64,000 nucleotides of DNA, taken from the NCBI RefSeq assembly GCF_017355205.1, contig NZ_JADIJK010000006.1:124001-188000 (forward strand), given 5' to 3'. The stretch is from Bacillus sp. SD088 (GTDB taxonomy: Bacteria; Bacillota; Bacilli; Bacillales; Bacillaceae_C). Made by a program: the position numbers and the translations under genes. This document shows, piece by piece, positions 8,405 through 16,741 of the stretch; the first letter of the stretch is position 1, and the number at the start of each line of letters is the position of its first letter. The notes beneath the pieces are model-generated. The model searched no databases, was not told the origin of the DNA, and was given only the letters and a program-made list of their open reading frames with translations.

Positions 8405-9247
8405 TTATTTTTCTTCATATACGACGGGATCTTGCCCATTTAACCTTCCATCCTCTTGAGTTAATGAAGCAATCAGTCTCATTTCTTCTTCATCTAAAGC
8501 AAAATCAAAAATCGAGATATTTTCCAATTGTCTGCTTGGAGAAGCGGATTTTGGAATTGGAATCGTCCCAAGCTGGTAATGCCAGCGTAAAATCACCTGT
8601 GACACCGTTTTGTCATGCTGGCCAGCGATTTTTTGTAAGATATGATTGTCCATGATATCTATTACACGCGCTAAAGGGCTCCATGATTCTGTTTGAATCG
8701 TTTGTTCTTGGTGCCAAGCCCGTTGTTTCTCTTGATTGAAAAAGGGATGTAGTTCAATTTGGTTAAGAGAAGGCTTCACACCTGTTTCTTGTTCTAATCG
8801 CTCGATATGATCAGGTAAGAAATTTGAGACTCCGATAGAACGAATAAGCCCCCATTTTTGCGCATCAATCAAGGCCTGCCACGCTTCTACATACTGATTC
8901 TGTTGTGGATTAGGCCAGTGAATCAAATACAAATCATAATAATCGAGTTGGGCACGATATAGAGATTCTTGGATTGCCTTCACAGCAGTATCATATGTAT
9001 GATAACGGCCAGGCAGTTTGGAGGTAATGCGCAATTCTTCTCTCGAAATATCACTACGGCGAACAGCTTCCCCTACGGTACCCTCATTCTCATAATTGTA
9101 CGCGCTGTCAATCAGGCGATAGCCACACTTGATCGCACTTTGGATTGCACGAACCCCTTCCGCGCCTTTCAAGTTATACGTCCCGAATCCAATAACTGGC
9201 AGTGTAATACCATCATGAAGCGTGACCTCTGGAATAAATTGACTCAT
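8405..9247 (-). CDS. Aldo/keto reductase (YvgN/YtbE-like)
   Basis: A 280-residue (beta/alpha)8 NADPH-dependent reductase. The catalytic tetrad is visible: D47 in LIDSAYNYENE, Y52, K77 in TSKLPG and H110 in YLIHWPNP. The C-terminal NADPH-binding loop IPIPKSASPSRQLENI is also present. Bacillus relatives reduce methylglyoxal and other aldehydes. Length is normal. The ATG at 9247 has an AGGAG site 10 bases upstream. It converges on the oxidoreductase gene and shares its terminator. Confidence 0.9.
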   Translation of the reverse strand: MSQFIPEVTLHDGITLPVIGFGTYNLKGAEGVRAIQSAIKCGYRLIDSAYNYENEGTVGEAVRRSDISREELRITSKLPGRYHTYDTAVKAIQESLYRAQLDYYDLYLIHWPNPQQNQYVEAWQALIDAQKWGLIRSIGVSNFLPDHIERLEQETGVKPSLNQIELHPFFNQEKQRAWHQEQTIQTESWSPLARVIDIMDNHILQKIAGQHDKTVSQVILRWHYQLGTIPIPKSASPSRQLENISIFDFALDEEEMRLIASLTQEDGRLNGQDPVVYEEK

Positions 9248-9458
9248 ATCAACACACTCCTGTCTATTTGTAGTTTAAGAGTAACATAGATGATGATTGA
9301 TTTCATAAAGGAAGCCTCCTGTGCGAAATGGTAGTATCGTAAAAATGTCACAAGTGAGAAACCAGAATTCTTCATGTGCTTGATAAAATGCATACCACGA
9401 ACATTAATGCAAAGTCCGACACCGCCCAATGAAACTTATAAACCGAGTTGCAAAGAGA

Positions 9459-9723
9459 GATTCTACGCACCAAAAGCAAATAATCAAAAAAAGTGGTTCA
9501 TAGAAGGGGCTACGCACCAAAAAGCAGAGAAAATCCACTAGAATCGGTTCGTAGGAGGTTCTACGCACCAAAAAGTGAAGAAGATCCTCCGGAATCGGTT
9601 CATAGGGGGTTCTATGCACCAAAAAGTGAAGAAAACCCTCCGAAATCGGTTCATAGAAGGTTCTATGCACCAAAAAGCAGAGAAAATCCCCCAGAATCGG
9701 TGCATAGAAAGATTCTACGCACC
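9459..9723. repeat. Tandem array of palindromes with a 51-bp period
   Basis: Near-palindromes of about 24 bp of the form GGTTCATAGAAGG followed by TTCTATGCACC start at 9495, 9546, 9597, 9648 and 9699, exactly 51 bases apart. The 27 bases between them (CACCAAAAAGTGAAGAA... type) are also conserved, and a decayed half unit begins near 9459. Because 51 is a multiple of three, long open frames appear on both strands (9493-9750 plus and 9404-9823 minus), but neither has a plausible start. Unlike CRISPR, the intervals are repeats too. Function unknown; hairpins in transcribed RNA or DNA-binding sites are possible. Confidence 0.85.
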
Positions 9724-9963
9724 CTGCTCCACTGTAAAATGAGTTCCTAAGATAATTCCATACCCAAACTCTAGTGGATCTTGCAAATGCGTTCATTGTA
9801 ACTAAAGTTAGATGCATATACAAATGAGAGGCATCTCATGAAAACTCATACGATGATCTAGGATTCCTTTTTGTCAATATAGTATGCATGTCTTCCATAT
9901 CCTTGCACACCAAGGTTTTTCCTGAGTGTCCTGCTTATAATTCTTTTTTCTGCAATTACCTGA

Positions 9964-9990
9964 CACTACTCATAAATAATATGAGTAGTG
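9964..9990 (-). terminator. Hairpin overlapping the end of the NERD gene
   Basis: CACTACTCATA (9964-9974) and TATGAGTAGTG (9980-9990) are perfect reverse complements. The stop codon of the NERD gene (9966-9968, minus strand) lies inside the stem. No T-run follows, so this may protect the mRNA end rather than terminate. Confidence 0.45.
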
Positions 9991-10781
9991 ATCTTTTTAT
10001 CCGGAAAAACCAGCTTGAATTCGTCAACACTTCTTAATATCGCTAAATCAACTTTCTCCTCCGTACCACAATGTTCACATACGATATTCCTGCCTATCAA
10101 CGAGGTGGCCGTAAGTGAATGACAGCCTGTGCACATAATACCTTTTCTTATTTGTTCAAAGGAATAGTTTGGTAAACGTTGATACGGAGATTTCTCTATA
10201 TGATCTTTTAGGAACTTTTTCGCTAACAGTAGATGTTTTTCATTCGTTTTCGAATCAATTTTATCCAGATGCTTCTTAAAACGATTGATTTGGGTTGGAA
10301 GGATAATGGGCAGTTCGGGATCCGCCTGGTATAACGTAAATTCGGGATGATTAAACAGGACGTATTCTTTTACAGGAAGGTGAACGCCAGATTGTTGGAG
10401 AAGGCGCCGGAATAAGGAGACACAGCGGTTTAATTGCAGAATGGGATGATGAATTTCTTTTTTAGTCAAGGTATACCAAATATCAGAATCGATATAATAA
10501 TCACCTTCATAATACTTTACTTCTATCAGATAAATCGTATTTTCAAAAATAAGGAGAACATCAATCTCAAAAAGGGTATTGTGATATTCCAAGAGTAGAT
10601 TATGCAAAATCAAGCAGTCGGTGCGAAGATCTTTGAGAAGGTTAGCCAGTTTCTGCTCACCTTCATGGCCTTTTTTCAGATGGAGGTATTGTTGCTTCCA
10701 TTCAGAGGAAAGTTTGAGGCGCTCGTTTAAGCAGTGAAGCAATTTCAGTAGCGAGGATTCTTGATAGGGTTTAATAATCAT
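9966..10781 (-). CDS. NERD-domain protein with C-terminal zinc ribbon
   Basis: A 271-residue protein. The nuclease-related domain shows GHEGEQKLANLL (38-49), FEIDVLLI (D74) and IYLIEVKYYEG (E87, K89), the G-E...D...ExK pattern of restriction-endonuclease-like folds. The C-terminus has CTGCHS and CEHCG, a four-cysteine zinc ribbon. This makes it a likely DNA-binding or DNA-processing protein, but family members lack a proven activity. ATG at 10781 is preferred to TTG at 10832, as only the former follows a purine-rich GAAAGG stretch. A paralogous architecture lies at 62766-63749. Confidence 0.8.
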   Translation of the reverse strand: MIIKPYQESSLLKLLHCLNERLKLSSEWKQQYLHLKKGHEGEQKLANLLKDLRTDCLILHNLLLEYHNTLFEIDVLLIFENTIYLIEVKYYEGDYYIDSDIWYTLTKKEIHHPILQLNRCVSLFRRLLQQSGVHLPVKEYVLFNHPEFTLYQADPELPIILPTQINRFKKHLDKIDSKTNEKHLLLAKKFLKDHIEKSPYQRLPNYSFEQIRKGIMCTGCHSLTATSLIGRNIVCEHCGTEEKVDLAILRSVDEFKLVFPDKKITTHIIYE

Positions 10782-10850
10782 CTTCCACAACCTTTCTATT
10801 TTATTTCTCTTCATTTGTATGAAAGATTCCAAAAACTTTCAAGTTTAAGG

Positions 10851-10950
10851 GCATGTCCCAAAAGTTGAAAATCGCCAAAAAGGCTTCCTTGCTATGAGTC
10901 CTTCAACTGATGCTATTTCCACAGGTGTGTCACTGTTTTTGGCGATTTTC
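10851..10950. mobile_element. Possible insertion-sequence end remnant with a 15-bp inverted repeat
   Basis: GAAAATCGCCAAAAA (10867-10881) and its perfect complement (10936-10950) enclose 54 bases. The left flank reads GCATGTCCCAAAAGTTG, which recalls the terminal sequence of IS1182-type elements from Bacilli. No transposase is nearby. It could equally be a long stem-loop acting as a terminator. Confidence 0.4.
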
Positions 10951-11017
10951 TTAACATTTACTCATATAAAAGAAGGAGATTTCTCGGTGTTGAAGACTTA
11001 TTGGCAGCCCCTTACTT

Positions 11018-12031
11018 CTAATCCGTCTTGATCAAAGGTTCATAATGAGTAGAGTATAGATGGGTTAAAGGATCTTTAGGATGTATGTAAAGCTTGGCAC
11101 TATTAACGGCAATTGGTCCTTCATTAAAACCCCCTGCAATCAGTGGTAATTTATTTTCGTATTGGGCGATATCTCCTACTGCAAAAACGCCTGGAATGGA
11201 GGTCGACATGGAGGAATTCACTACAATCCCTGCATCCGTTATGTCCATTCCCCACTCAGCGATAGGGCCAAGATCGATATGAAACCCATGGTTGACGAGG
11301 AGCTCGTCTACTTTCACCTCTTCAAAAGTGCTCTGTTCAGTATTTTGTATGATCACACTGGTTAGACGGCCATCCTTCCCTTTTAAGTCTGTTAGCTCAT
11401 AAGGAGTCAAAACCTGTACACTGGAATTTTTCATTTTTGTTACATTGCTTTCAATCCCTTTAAAAGAAGATTTACGATAGATTAATGTAACCTTTTCAGC
11501 AATCGGTTCTAATTCATTGGCCCAATCGACCGCAGAATTCCCACCACCAGTAATCAAAACACGCTTCCCTTTAAAGCGATCAATATCATGGATCGAATAA
11601 TGCAGACTTTCTTCTGCAAACTCTTTAGCGTGGGCAAGCTCTAACTCAACTGGCTTTAAGGAACCGAATCCTGTTGCCAAAATCACTGTTTTTGTATAAT
11701 GTTTTTTCCCATTGTTGCTTGTTAAGATGAAATAACCATCCTCATGTTTCTGCCAATCCAATACCTGTTCTTCGAAGACAATCGTTGGATCAAATGTTTT
11801 TGCCTGTTCGATCAAGTTAGCAGTCAATTCATCACCTGATAGATGGGGCAATCCCCCAATATCACGAATAATTTTTTGTGGGTAAAAATAAGAAACCTTC
11901 CCACCTAGATAAGGTAAATATTCAATAATCTTCGTTTTTAATTCGCGCATGCCACTATAAAAAGCAGTAAATAACCCAACGGGTCCACCACCAATAATGG
12001 TTACATCATAAATATTATTTTGCTGAGTCAT
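11018..12031 (-). CDS. Ferredoxin/flavodoxin-NADP(+) reductase, type 2 (YcgT/YumC-like)
   Basis: A 337-residue thioredoxin-reductase-like flavoprotein without the CxxC redox pair. FAD binding is at IIGGGPVGLFTAFY (about 12-25), NADPH binding at ITGGGNSAVDWA (about 160-171), and the second FAD contact at VFAVGDIA. This is the TrxR-like ferredoxin-NADP reductase group (B. subtilis YumC/YcgT), which supplies electrons from NADPH to ferredoxin. Its position 16 bases after two FecCD permease genes suggests co-expression under iron starvation, where it could help reduce iron released from siderophores; that role is inference. Confidence 0.85.
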   Translation of the reverse strand: MTQQNNIYDVTIIGGGPVGLFTAFYSGMRELKTKIIEYLPYLGGKVSYFYPQKIIRDIGGLPHLSGDELTANLIEQAKTFDPTIVFEEQVLDWQKHEDGYFILTSNNGKKHYTKTVILATGFGSLKPVELELAHAKEFAEESLHYSIHDIDRFKGKRVLITGGGNSAVDWANELEPIAEKVTLIYRKSSFKGIESNVTKMKNSSVQVLTPYELTDLKGKDGRLTSVIIQNTEQSTFEEVKVDELLVNHGFHIDLGPIAEWGMDITDAGIVVNSSMSTSIPGVFAVGDIAQYENKLPLIAGGFNEGPIAVNSAKLYIHPKDPLTHLYSTHYEPLIKTD

Positions 12032-12047
12032 AAAAAAACCTCCAAGA

Positions 12048-13070
12048 TTATTTCACTTTGATTAATAAATAGATAAAATAAGGGGCACTTAAAATCGAGA
12101 CAACGATCCCGGCCGGAATCATTGTTGGGGTTAAAAGATTTTTCCCAATCAGATCCGCACCCATTAATAATAAGGCTCCCACTAATGTAGAAATCGGGAT
12201 AATATATTGATGCAAAGGCCCGATTATTTTCCTAGCGATATGGGGAACCACTAAGCCTATAAATGCAATCGCTCCACCAGCCGCGACGGACGCCCCTGCG
12301 AGTGCAACGGCAATAAGTAGTAAAAATCGTCTATCTTTTTCAACATGAGATCCCAAACCAGCGGCTACATCATCCCCTAATGTAAAGACATTTAAAGTTT
12401 TTGCTTTTTGCCAGGCTAGCGGAATTAAGAGCAATATCCAAGGGAATAAAGCAAGAACAAATGCCCAGTTAGCATTCCAAATGTCTCCTGAGAGCCATAC
12501 CGTTACCTGCCTATAATCTTGTGGATCCATCCGTAATTGTAAGATTGTAAGCAGGGCACCGAATCCAGCATTCACACCAATTCCAACCAAGACCAGCCGA
12601 GTAGGACTTACTCCTTTTTTCCAAGCAAGGAGATAAATCAAGACCGCTGCCACAATCGCACCAATTAAGGCGGCAAATGGCATAATAAAGATGGATAATG
12701 GATCAGATGCTGGAAGAAGGTTGCGGAAAAAATAGATAAATAGTACGACAGTAAGGCCTGCCCCTGTATTAATCCCGATGATTCCTGGGTCAGCCAATTC
12801 ATTTTGCGTAATTCCTTGTAGTATCGTTCCTGACACGGCCAAGCCGGCCCCAATAAGTAAGCATAAGACTATTCCTGGTAACCGAAAGTCAAACAGAACG
12901 AGCTTTTGCTGATCTGTTCCCTGGTTAAAAATAGTTTGTATCACTTCGTTAGGGTTAATCTTAATCACACCAATACTTAAGCTGACAAAAATCATTATGA
13001 AAATAAGCAGGATTAGAAGGCTGATCATTAGCCAGAAAGTACGTTGTTTTTTTGATTGAGTTACATTCAT
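12048..13070 (-). CDS. FecCD-type siderophore-iron ABC permease, second subunit (YfhA-like)
   Basis: A 340-residue permease of the BtuC/FecCD fold with about 9-10 membrane helices. Family marks are LRLPGIVLCLLIGAGLAVSG (here with F for L at the start), GIIGINTGAGL, and IAFIGLVVPHIARKIIGP in the ATPase-coupling loop. Its start overlaps the stop of the upstream permease gene (ATGA), so the two are translationally coupled and should form a heterodimeric channel. The binding protein and ATPase genes lie on the other side of the divergent Fur-box promoter. The order matches the B. subtilis YfiYZ-YfhA system for schizokinen/arthrobactin-type hydroxamates. Confidence 0.88.
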   Translation of the reverse strand: MNVTQSKKQRTFWLMISLLILLIFIMIFVSLSIGVIKINPNEVIQTIFNQGTDQQKLVLFDFRLPGIVLCLLIGAGLAVSGTILQGITQNELADPGIIGINTGAGLTVVLFIYFFRNLLPASDPLSIFIMPFAALIGAIVAAVLIYLLAWKKGVSPTRLVLVGIGVNAGFGALLTILQLRMDPQDYRQVTVWLSGDIWNANWAFVLALFPWILLLIPLAWQKAKTLNVFTLGDDVAAGLGSHVEKDRRFLLLIAVALAGASVAAGGAIAFIGLVVPHIARKIIGPLHQYIIPISTLVGALLLMGADLIGKNLLTPTMIPAGIVVSILSAPYFIYLLIKVK

Positions 13071-14080
13071 TTTTTCTCCCCCTTGCTTCTTGCTAAATAA
13101 AGGAAGAACGGAACCCCTATTAGCGAAGTAATGGCCCCGACGGGTGTTTCAAAAGGTGCATTAATCATTCTCGATACTAAATCAGATAATATGACTAAAA
13201 GCCCGCCAAATAGAGCTGAAGAAGGAATAATCCAGCGATAATCAGCTCCCATTAAAAAACGTGTGATATGAGGGACAATCAGTCCAACAAAACCGATGGC
13301 ACCGGCGACAGAGACAGAAACACCTGTGAGCATAAACACAGCCACTATGCCTAAAATCTTAATCAGCGCATTGTTTTGCCCCAATCCAACGGATACATCT
13401 TCACCTAAGCTAAGGACGGTCATTGACTTTGAGATGGAAAAAGCAAACAGTAAACCAATCACACCGAAAATGGCCAGCATTTGAACCGATGACCAGTTTG
13501 TCTTATCCAGCCCTCCAGCTAACCAAAACCCCATTTCTTTTTCTAGCTGAAAATGTAAGGAAAGAATGGAGGTAATCGAACGAAGCATCGTTCCGATCGC
13601 TACTCCGGCTAAGGCTAACTTCACAGGAGTCAATCCATTTGCTGAAGACGATCCAATCATAAATATAAGACTCACCGCAAGCGCCGCACCAATAAAAGAA
13701 CTTAAAGTTAAGCTGAGACTTGAGGTAGAGGGGAAAAATGCCATAATGATCATTAACCCAAAAGCCGCTCCATCAGTTACCCCCATAATAGATGGAGAGG
13801 CTAAAGGATTTCGTGTCATTCCCTGCATAATCGCACCAGCAACGGCGAGAAACGCCCCAACTAAAGCAGCGGACAGTGCACGCGGTAAACGTAATTCTTG
13901 GATAATCTGGTGGGAAGAAAGTTCTGGATTAAATTGAAATATTGCGTTCCAAACTGTTCTTAGTTCAATTTCTGTAGAACCATAAGAGACAGATAATGCA
14001 GTGGATATAATAATTGCGCCTACTACTACTAAATTAATCGTTATTTTTAAAATATTTGAATGCTGAATAAACGAACGCAT
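13067..14080 (-). CDS. FecCD-type siderophore-iron ABC permease, first subunit (YfiZ-like)
   Basis: A 337-residue BtuC/FecCD permease. It has LRLPRALSAALVGAFLAVAG after the first helices, ITRNPLASPSIMGVTDGA-like substrate-gate sequence and GAIGFVGLIVPHITRFLMG at the coupling helix. It is first in a minus-strand operon with the second permease and the ferredoxin-NADP reductase. The ATG is preceded by GGAGAG. Divergent transcription from the binding-protein gene through a 108-base gap with a Fur box indicates iron-repressed expression. Confidence 0.88.
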   Translation of the reverse strand: MRSFIQHSNILKITINLVVVGAIIISTALSVSYGSTEIELRTVWNAIFQFNPELSSHQIIQELRLPRALSAALVGAFLAVAGAIMQGMTRNPLASPSIMGVTDGAAFGLMIIMAFFPSTSSLSLTLSSFIGAALAVSLIFMIGSSSANGLTPVKLALAGVAIGTMLRSITSILSLHFQLEKEMGFWLAGGLDKTNWSSVQMLAIFGVIGLLFAFSISKSMTVLSLGEDVSVGLGQNNALIKILGIVAVFMLTGVSVSVAGAIGFVGLIVPHITRFLMGADYRWIIPSSALFGGLLVILSDLVSRMINAPFETPVGAITSLIGVPFFLYLARSKGEKK

Positions 14081-14120
14081 ACGACTCTCCTCATTCTTTC
14101 TCCCGGGGGTTAAATATTTA

Positions 14121-14149
14121 TTGACAACCTAATTGAAAGTGATTATCAT
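14121..14149 (+). promoter_or_regulatory. Promoter of siderophore-binding protein gene
   Basis: TTGACA (14121-14126), a perfect -35, and TATCAT (14144-14149) are 17 bases apart. The -10 box lies inside the Fur box. Confidence 0.75.
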
Positions 14150-14154
14150 TACCA
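14134..14154. promoter_or_regulatory. Fur box
   Basis: The 21 bases at 14134-14154 match the Bacillus 7-1-7 Fur consensus closely; the core is GTGATTATCATTACC, with TGATTATCA at its centre. The box covers the -10 of the plus-strand promoter and lies between the two divergent iron-uptake operons, so iron-loaded Fur would repress both. Confidence 0.85.
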
Positions 14155-14188
14155 GTAAATGTTATTATAGCATAAAGGGGATAAAGGG

Positions 14189-15163
14189 ATGAATATATTA
14201 TTAAAAAATAAATTTAGCTTTTTTATCATGTTTATCATGATATTTTTCATTATAGCCGGTTGTGGAAATACTGATTCTCAAAAAGAGTCAGAGAAATCGG
14301 GAGATAAGGCTCCCGTGGAGGAAAATAACAAAGAGATTACCTTGGATTCTGAAATGGGAGAAGTGACAATCCCATTAAATGCTGAAAAAGTGTTGGCACC
14401 TTTTCATGAAGATGCTTTATTGTCCATTGGTGTAACACCTGTAGCGAAATGGGCAATTGGCACATCGATACAAGATCATTTAGAGGATCAACTCGAAAAT
14501 GTCCCGAAAATTGAATGGACACTTCCATTAGAACAAGTTCTCAGTTATCAACCTGATCTGATTATTTTAGAAAATACGCTGGACAGTTATGAGGGGACAT
14601 ATGAGGACTATCAGAAAATTGCCCCAACCTATGTCATGGATGAGGAAACAGTAGGTGATTGGCAAAAACAGATGGACCTATTTGGACAATTACTTGGGAA
14701 AGAAGATGCAGCCAAACAAGCCTTAAACGATTATGAAAAGAAAGTAGCCGAAGCGAAAACAGAAGTGCAAGATGCTATCGGTGATGAAACAGTTGCCGCC
14801 ATTTGGGTGATTGGTGGAAAATACTTTGTATTTGAAAAAGATCGCCACAGTGCGAAAGTGCTCTACTCTGAATTGGGTGTTCACTATCCTGAGCTTGTAG
14901 ATGAGCTAGGGGAAGCGAAACCACAGTGGGAGCCTCTATCACTTGAAAAATTATCGGAACTAGATGCAGATCATGTCTTCTTACTAGCAGCTGAAGGAGA
15001 AGAAGGTCTTGATGTACTGGAAAATAGTAAAGTTTGGAACAGCATCCCAGCAGTAAAAAATGACCGGGTGTATGTATTGAATGCAGCTGATAGTTGGACA
15101 AATAAGGGATTGATTGCATCAACCAAAACCGTTGATACATTTCTAGAAACGTTGAAAAAATAA
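14189..15163 (+). CDS. Siderophore-binding lipoprotein of an iron ABC importer (YfiY-like)
   Basis: A 324-residue class III (FhuD/BtuF-type) binding protein. A hydrophobic signal peptide ends in the lipobox IAGC (C25), so it is anchored to the outer face of the membrane. An acidic linker follows, then the two-lobe binding domain with SYQPDLIILENTL at the end of lobe one and a long alpha-helical hinge. It delivers ferri-siderophore to the permease pair on the opposite strand; hydroxamates such as schizokinen are suggested by similarity of organisation to YfiY, not proven. The gene starts 40 bases after a Fur-box promoter. Confidence 0.88.
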   Translation: MNILLKNKFSFFIMFIMIFFIIAGCGNTDSQKESEKSGDKAPVEENNKEITLDSEMGEVTIPLNAEKVLAPFHEDALLSIGVTPVAKWAIGTSIQDHLEDQLENVPKIEWTLPLEQVLSYQPDLIILENTLDSYEGTYEDYQKIAPTYVMDEETVGDWQKQMDLFGQLLGKEDAAKQALNDYEKKVAEAKTEVQDAIGDETVAAIWVIGGKYFVFEKDRHSAKVLYSELGVHYPELVDELGEAKPQWEPLSLEKLSELDADHVFLLAAEGEEGLDVLENSKVWNSIPAVKNDRVYVLNAADSWTNKGLIASTKTVDTFLETLKK

Positions 15164-15272
15164 AAGGTGTTGAACAAAGAAATCTATAGTAAAATAGATG
15201 AAGTGCATATATTTTAGGTGCGGAAACGGTGTTCATGGCAATTTTAGTAAAGTCCTGGAAGGGGTGATCTTA

Positions 15273-16091
15273 GTGGAAACTTTATCAGCACATGATTTAA
15301 CGCTTGGATTTGGAGACAGCATTATTATAGATAGTCTAGATATCGAAATACCAAAAGGGAAAATTACGGTATTGATTGGTCAGAATGGTTGTGGCAAATC
15401 TACTTTATTGCGATCTCTAGCCCGTTTGTTAAAACCACAGCAAGGTCAAATAATGCTAGATGGAAAGGAAATTGCAAAATTAAGAACGAAGGATATTGCC
15501 AAAAAACTAGCTATCTTACCGCAAGGTCCAGTAACTCCTGAGGGCTTAACTGTCTATGAACTCGTAAAGCAGGGAAGACATCCTTATCGCCAATGGATGA
15601 AACAATGGTCACAGCAAGATGAAGAAGCTGTTCAACATGCGCTTACATCGACAAACATGAGTGAATTAGCGGATCAATCTGTTGATTCATTATCAGGGGG
15701 CCAACGGCAACGAGCATGGATTGCTCTTACATTAGCCCAACAAACGGAGACTATTTTATTGGATGAGCCGACAACCTATTTAGATATGGCTCATCAAGTC
15801 GATGTTCTTGACCTCCTTTTTGAATTGAATGAAAATGAAAATAGAACGATTGTGATGGTGCTACATGATCTAAATTTAGCTAGTCGTTATGCAGATTATA
15901 TTGTGGCTTTAAAAGATAAAACAATTTTCGCTCATGGGAAACCGGAGGAAATTATTACACCTGAGCTAGTGAGAACAGTCTTTGACATGAAATGTCAGAT
16001 TGCTTGTGATCCGATATTCGGAACGCCCCTTTGTATTCCATTTGGAAAAGGACGTTGTCTCTTTGCAAATGAACAAAAAGCGACATCTTAA
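15273..16091 (+). CDS. Siderophore ABC importer ATP-binding protein (YusV/FhuC-like)
   Basis: A 272-residue FepC/FhuC-type ATPase. Walker A is GQNGCGKST (37-45), the Q-loop is ILPQGP, the signature is [10 protein letters not shown], and Walker B is [13 protein letters not shown]-terminal tail with a cysteine-containing [21 protein letters not shown] is typical of YusV-like proteins, which serve several hydroxamate and bacillibactin importers. GTG at 15273 is chosen because GGAAGGGGTGA lies just upstream; the 25 extra codons back to 15198 have no family match. It is 109 bases after the binding-protein gene, probably in one transcript, and ends at a strong terminator. Confidence 0.88.
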   Translation: METLSAHDLTLGFGDSIIIDSLDIEIPKGKITVLIGQNGCGKSTLLRSLARLLKPQQGQIMLDGKEIAKLRTKDIAKKLAILPQGPVTPEGLTVYELVKQGRHPYRQWMKQWSQQDEEAVQHALTSTNMSELADQSVDSLSGGQRQRAWIALTLAQQTETILLDEPTTYLDMAHQVDVLDLLFELNENENRTIVMVLHDLNLASRYADYIVALKDKTIFAHGKPEEIITPELVRTVFDMKCQIACDPIFGTPLCIPFGKGRCLFANEQKATS

Positions 16092-16106
16092 GAATTAAAT
16101 GGTAAG

Positions 16107-16148
16107 GCATCTAAAAACTTGGAGACGAGTATTTTTAGATGCTTTTTT
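16107..16148 (+). terminator. Rho-independent terminator after siderophore ATPase gene
   Basis: GCATCTAAAAA (16107-16117) pairs with TTTTTAGATGC (16132-16142), followed by TTTTTTG. A textbook terminator. Confidence 0.85.
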
Positions 16149-16277
16149 GTGCAAAAAATGATCCGCTTTAAAAAATAAATACTCAAGGGAAGGGCTTTCA
16201 TGTACAATGGAAGCAGGCATTCGGATTGCTTAGTTGGCAAACATGAATATTGACTATTAAATATGAGGAGGATGTTT

Positions 16278-16691
16278 ATGAGTTATCAAAATACATTCAT
16301 TACCATATCTGAGGATTCCGGCGTTACGGAGCCGATTGTGCCTGTTCCAAGAAACAACAAACCAACGATTGCATCGATTGAATATGATTTAATGGAGGAT
16401 CATCCCTACGAATACACGGAAGCAGATGTCCAATTTAAAACGTATTTGATTAAAAATCAAGTTGATTCAGACAAACTTGATGAATTACGCGAACAATTTT
16501 TTGCCAAATCGAAAGCTTGTTTTAGGGCATCTCCATTAGTGAAAAAATATGGTTGGGGAATTCATTATGATCACGAAGGAAAAATCGCTATTTATGGGGT
16601 AAATAGTGCAGAGTATCAGCGATTTTTACATAATGATCAAATTCAAAAACGAAAAGGAATGCGTTCGCAAAGAAAGAGCAAATCCTCGTAG
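16278..16691 (+). CDS. DUF6157 family protein
   Basis: A 137-residue soluble protein of unknown function. It begins MSYQNTFITISEDSG and has VPRNNKPTIASIEYDLM, HPYEYTEADVQF, and KACFRASPLVKKYGWGIHYD, all typical of the DUF6157 family found in many soil bacteria. The tail is very basic (KRKGMRSQRKSKSS). ATG at 16278 is used since GAGGAGG (16266-16272) is 5 bases upstream; the in-frame ATGs at 16263 and 16272 overlap that site. It may be co-transcribed with the DUF1697 gene 50 bases downstream. Confidence 0.75.
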   Translation: MSYQNTFITISEDSGVTEPIVPVPRNNKPTIASIEYDLMEDHPYEYTEADVQFKTYLIKNQVDSDKLDELREQFFAKSKACFRASPLVKKYGWGIHYDHEGKIAIYGVNSAEYQRFLHNDQIQKRKGMRSQRKSKSS

Positions 16692-16741
16692 ATGCTACAC
16701 AGAAGATCAGTGTTAAACAAAATAAATGGAAGGGGAATAAC

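Noticed and set aside
9495-9723. CRISPR array
   Set aside because: The intervals between the palindromes are conserved repeats rather than unique spacers, and there are no cas genes.
9404-9823. Overlapping open frames of 139 (minus) and 85 codons (plus, 9493-9750) across the 51-bp array
   Set aside because: They exist because 51 is a multiple of three and the unit lacks stops; no ribosome site or family match, and the repeat is palindromic.
14775-15236. 153-codon minus-strand frame over the siderophore-binding protein gene
   Set aside because: Antisense to a complete lipoprotein gene; composition is atypical and no start site is present.
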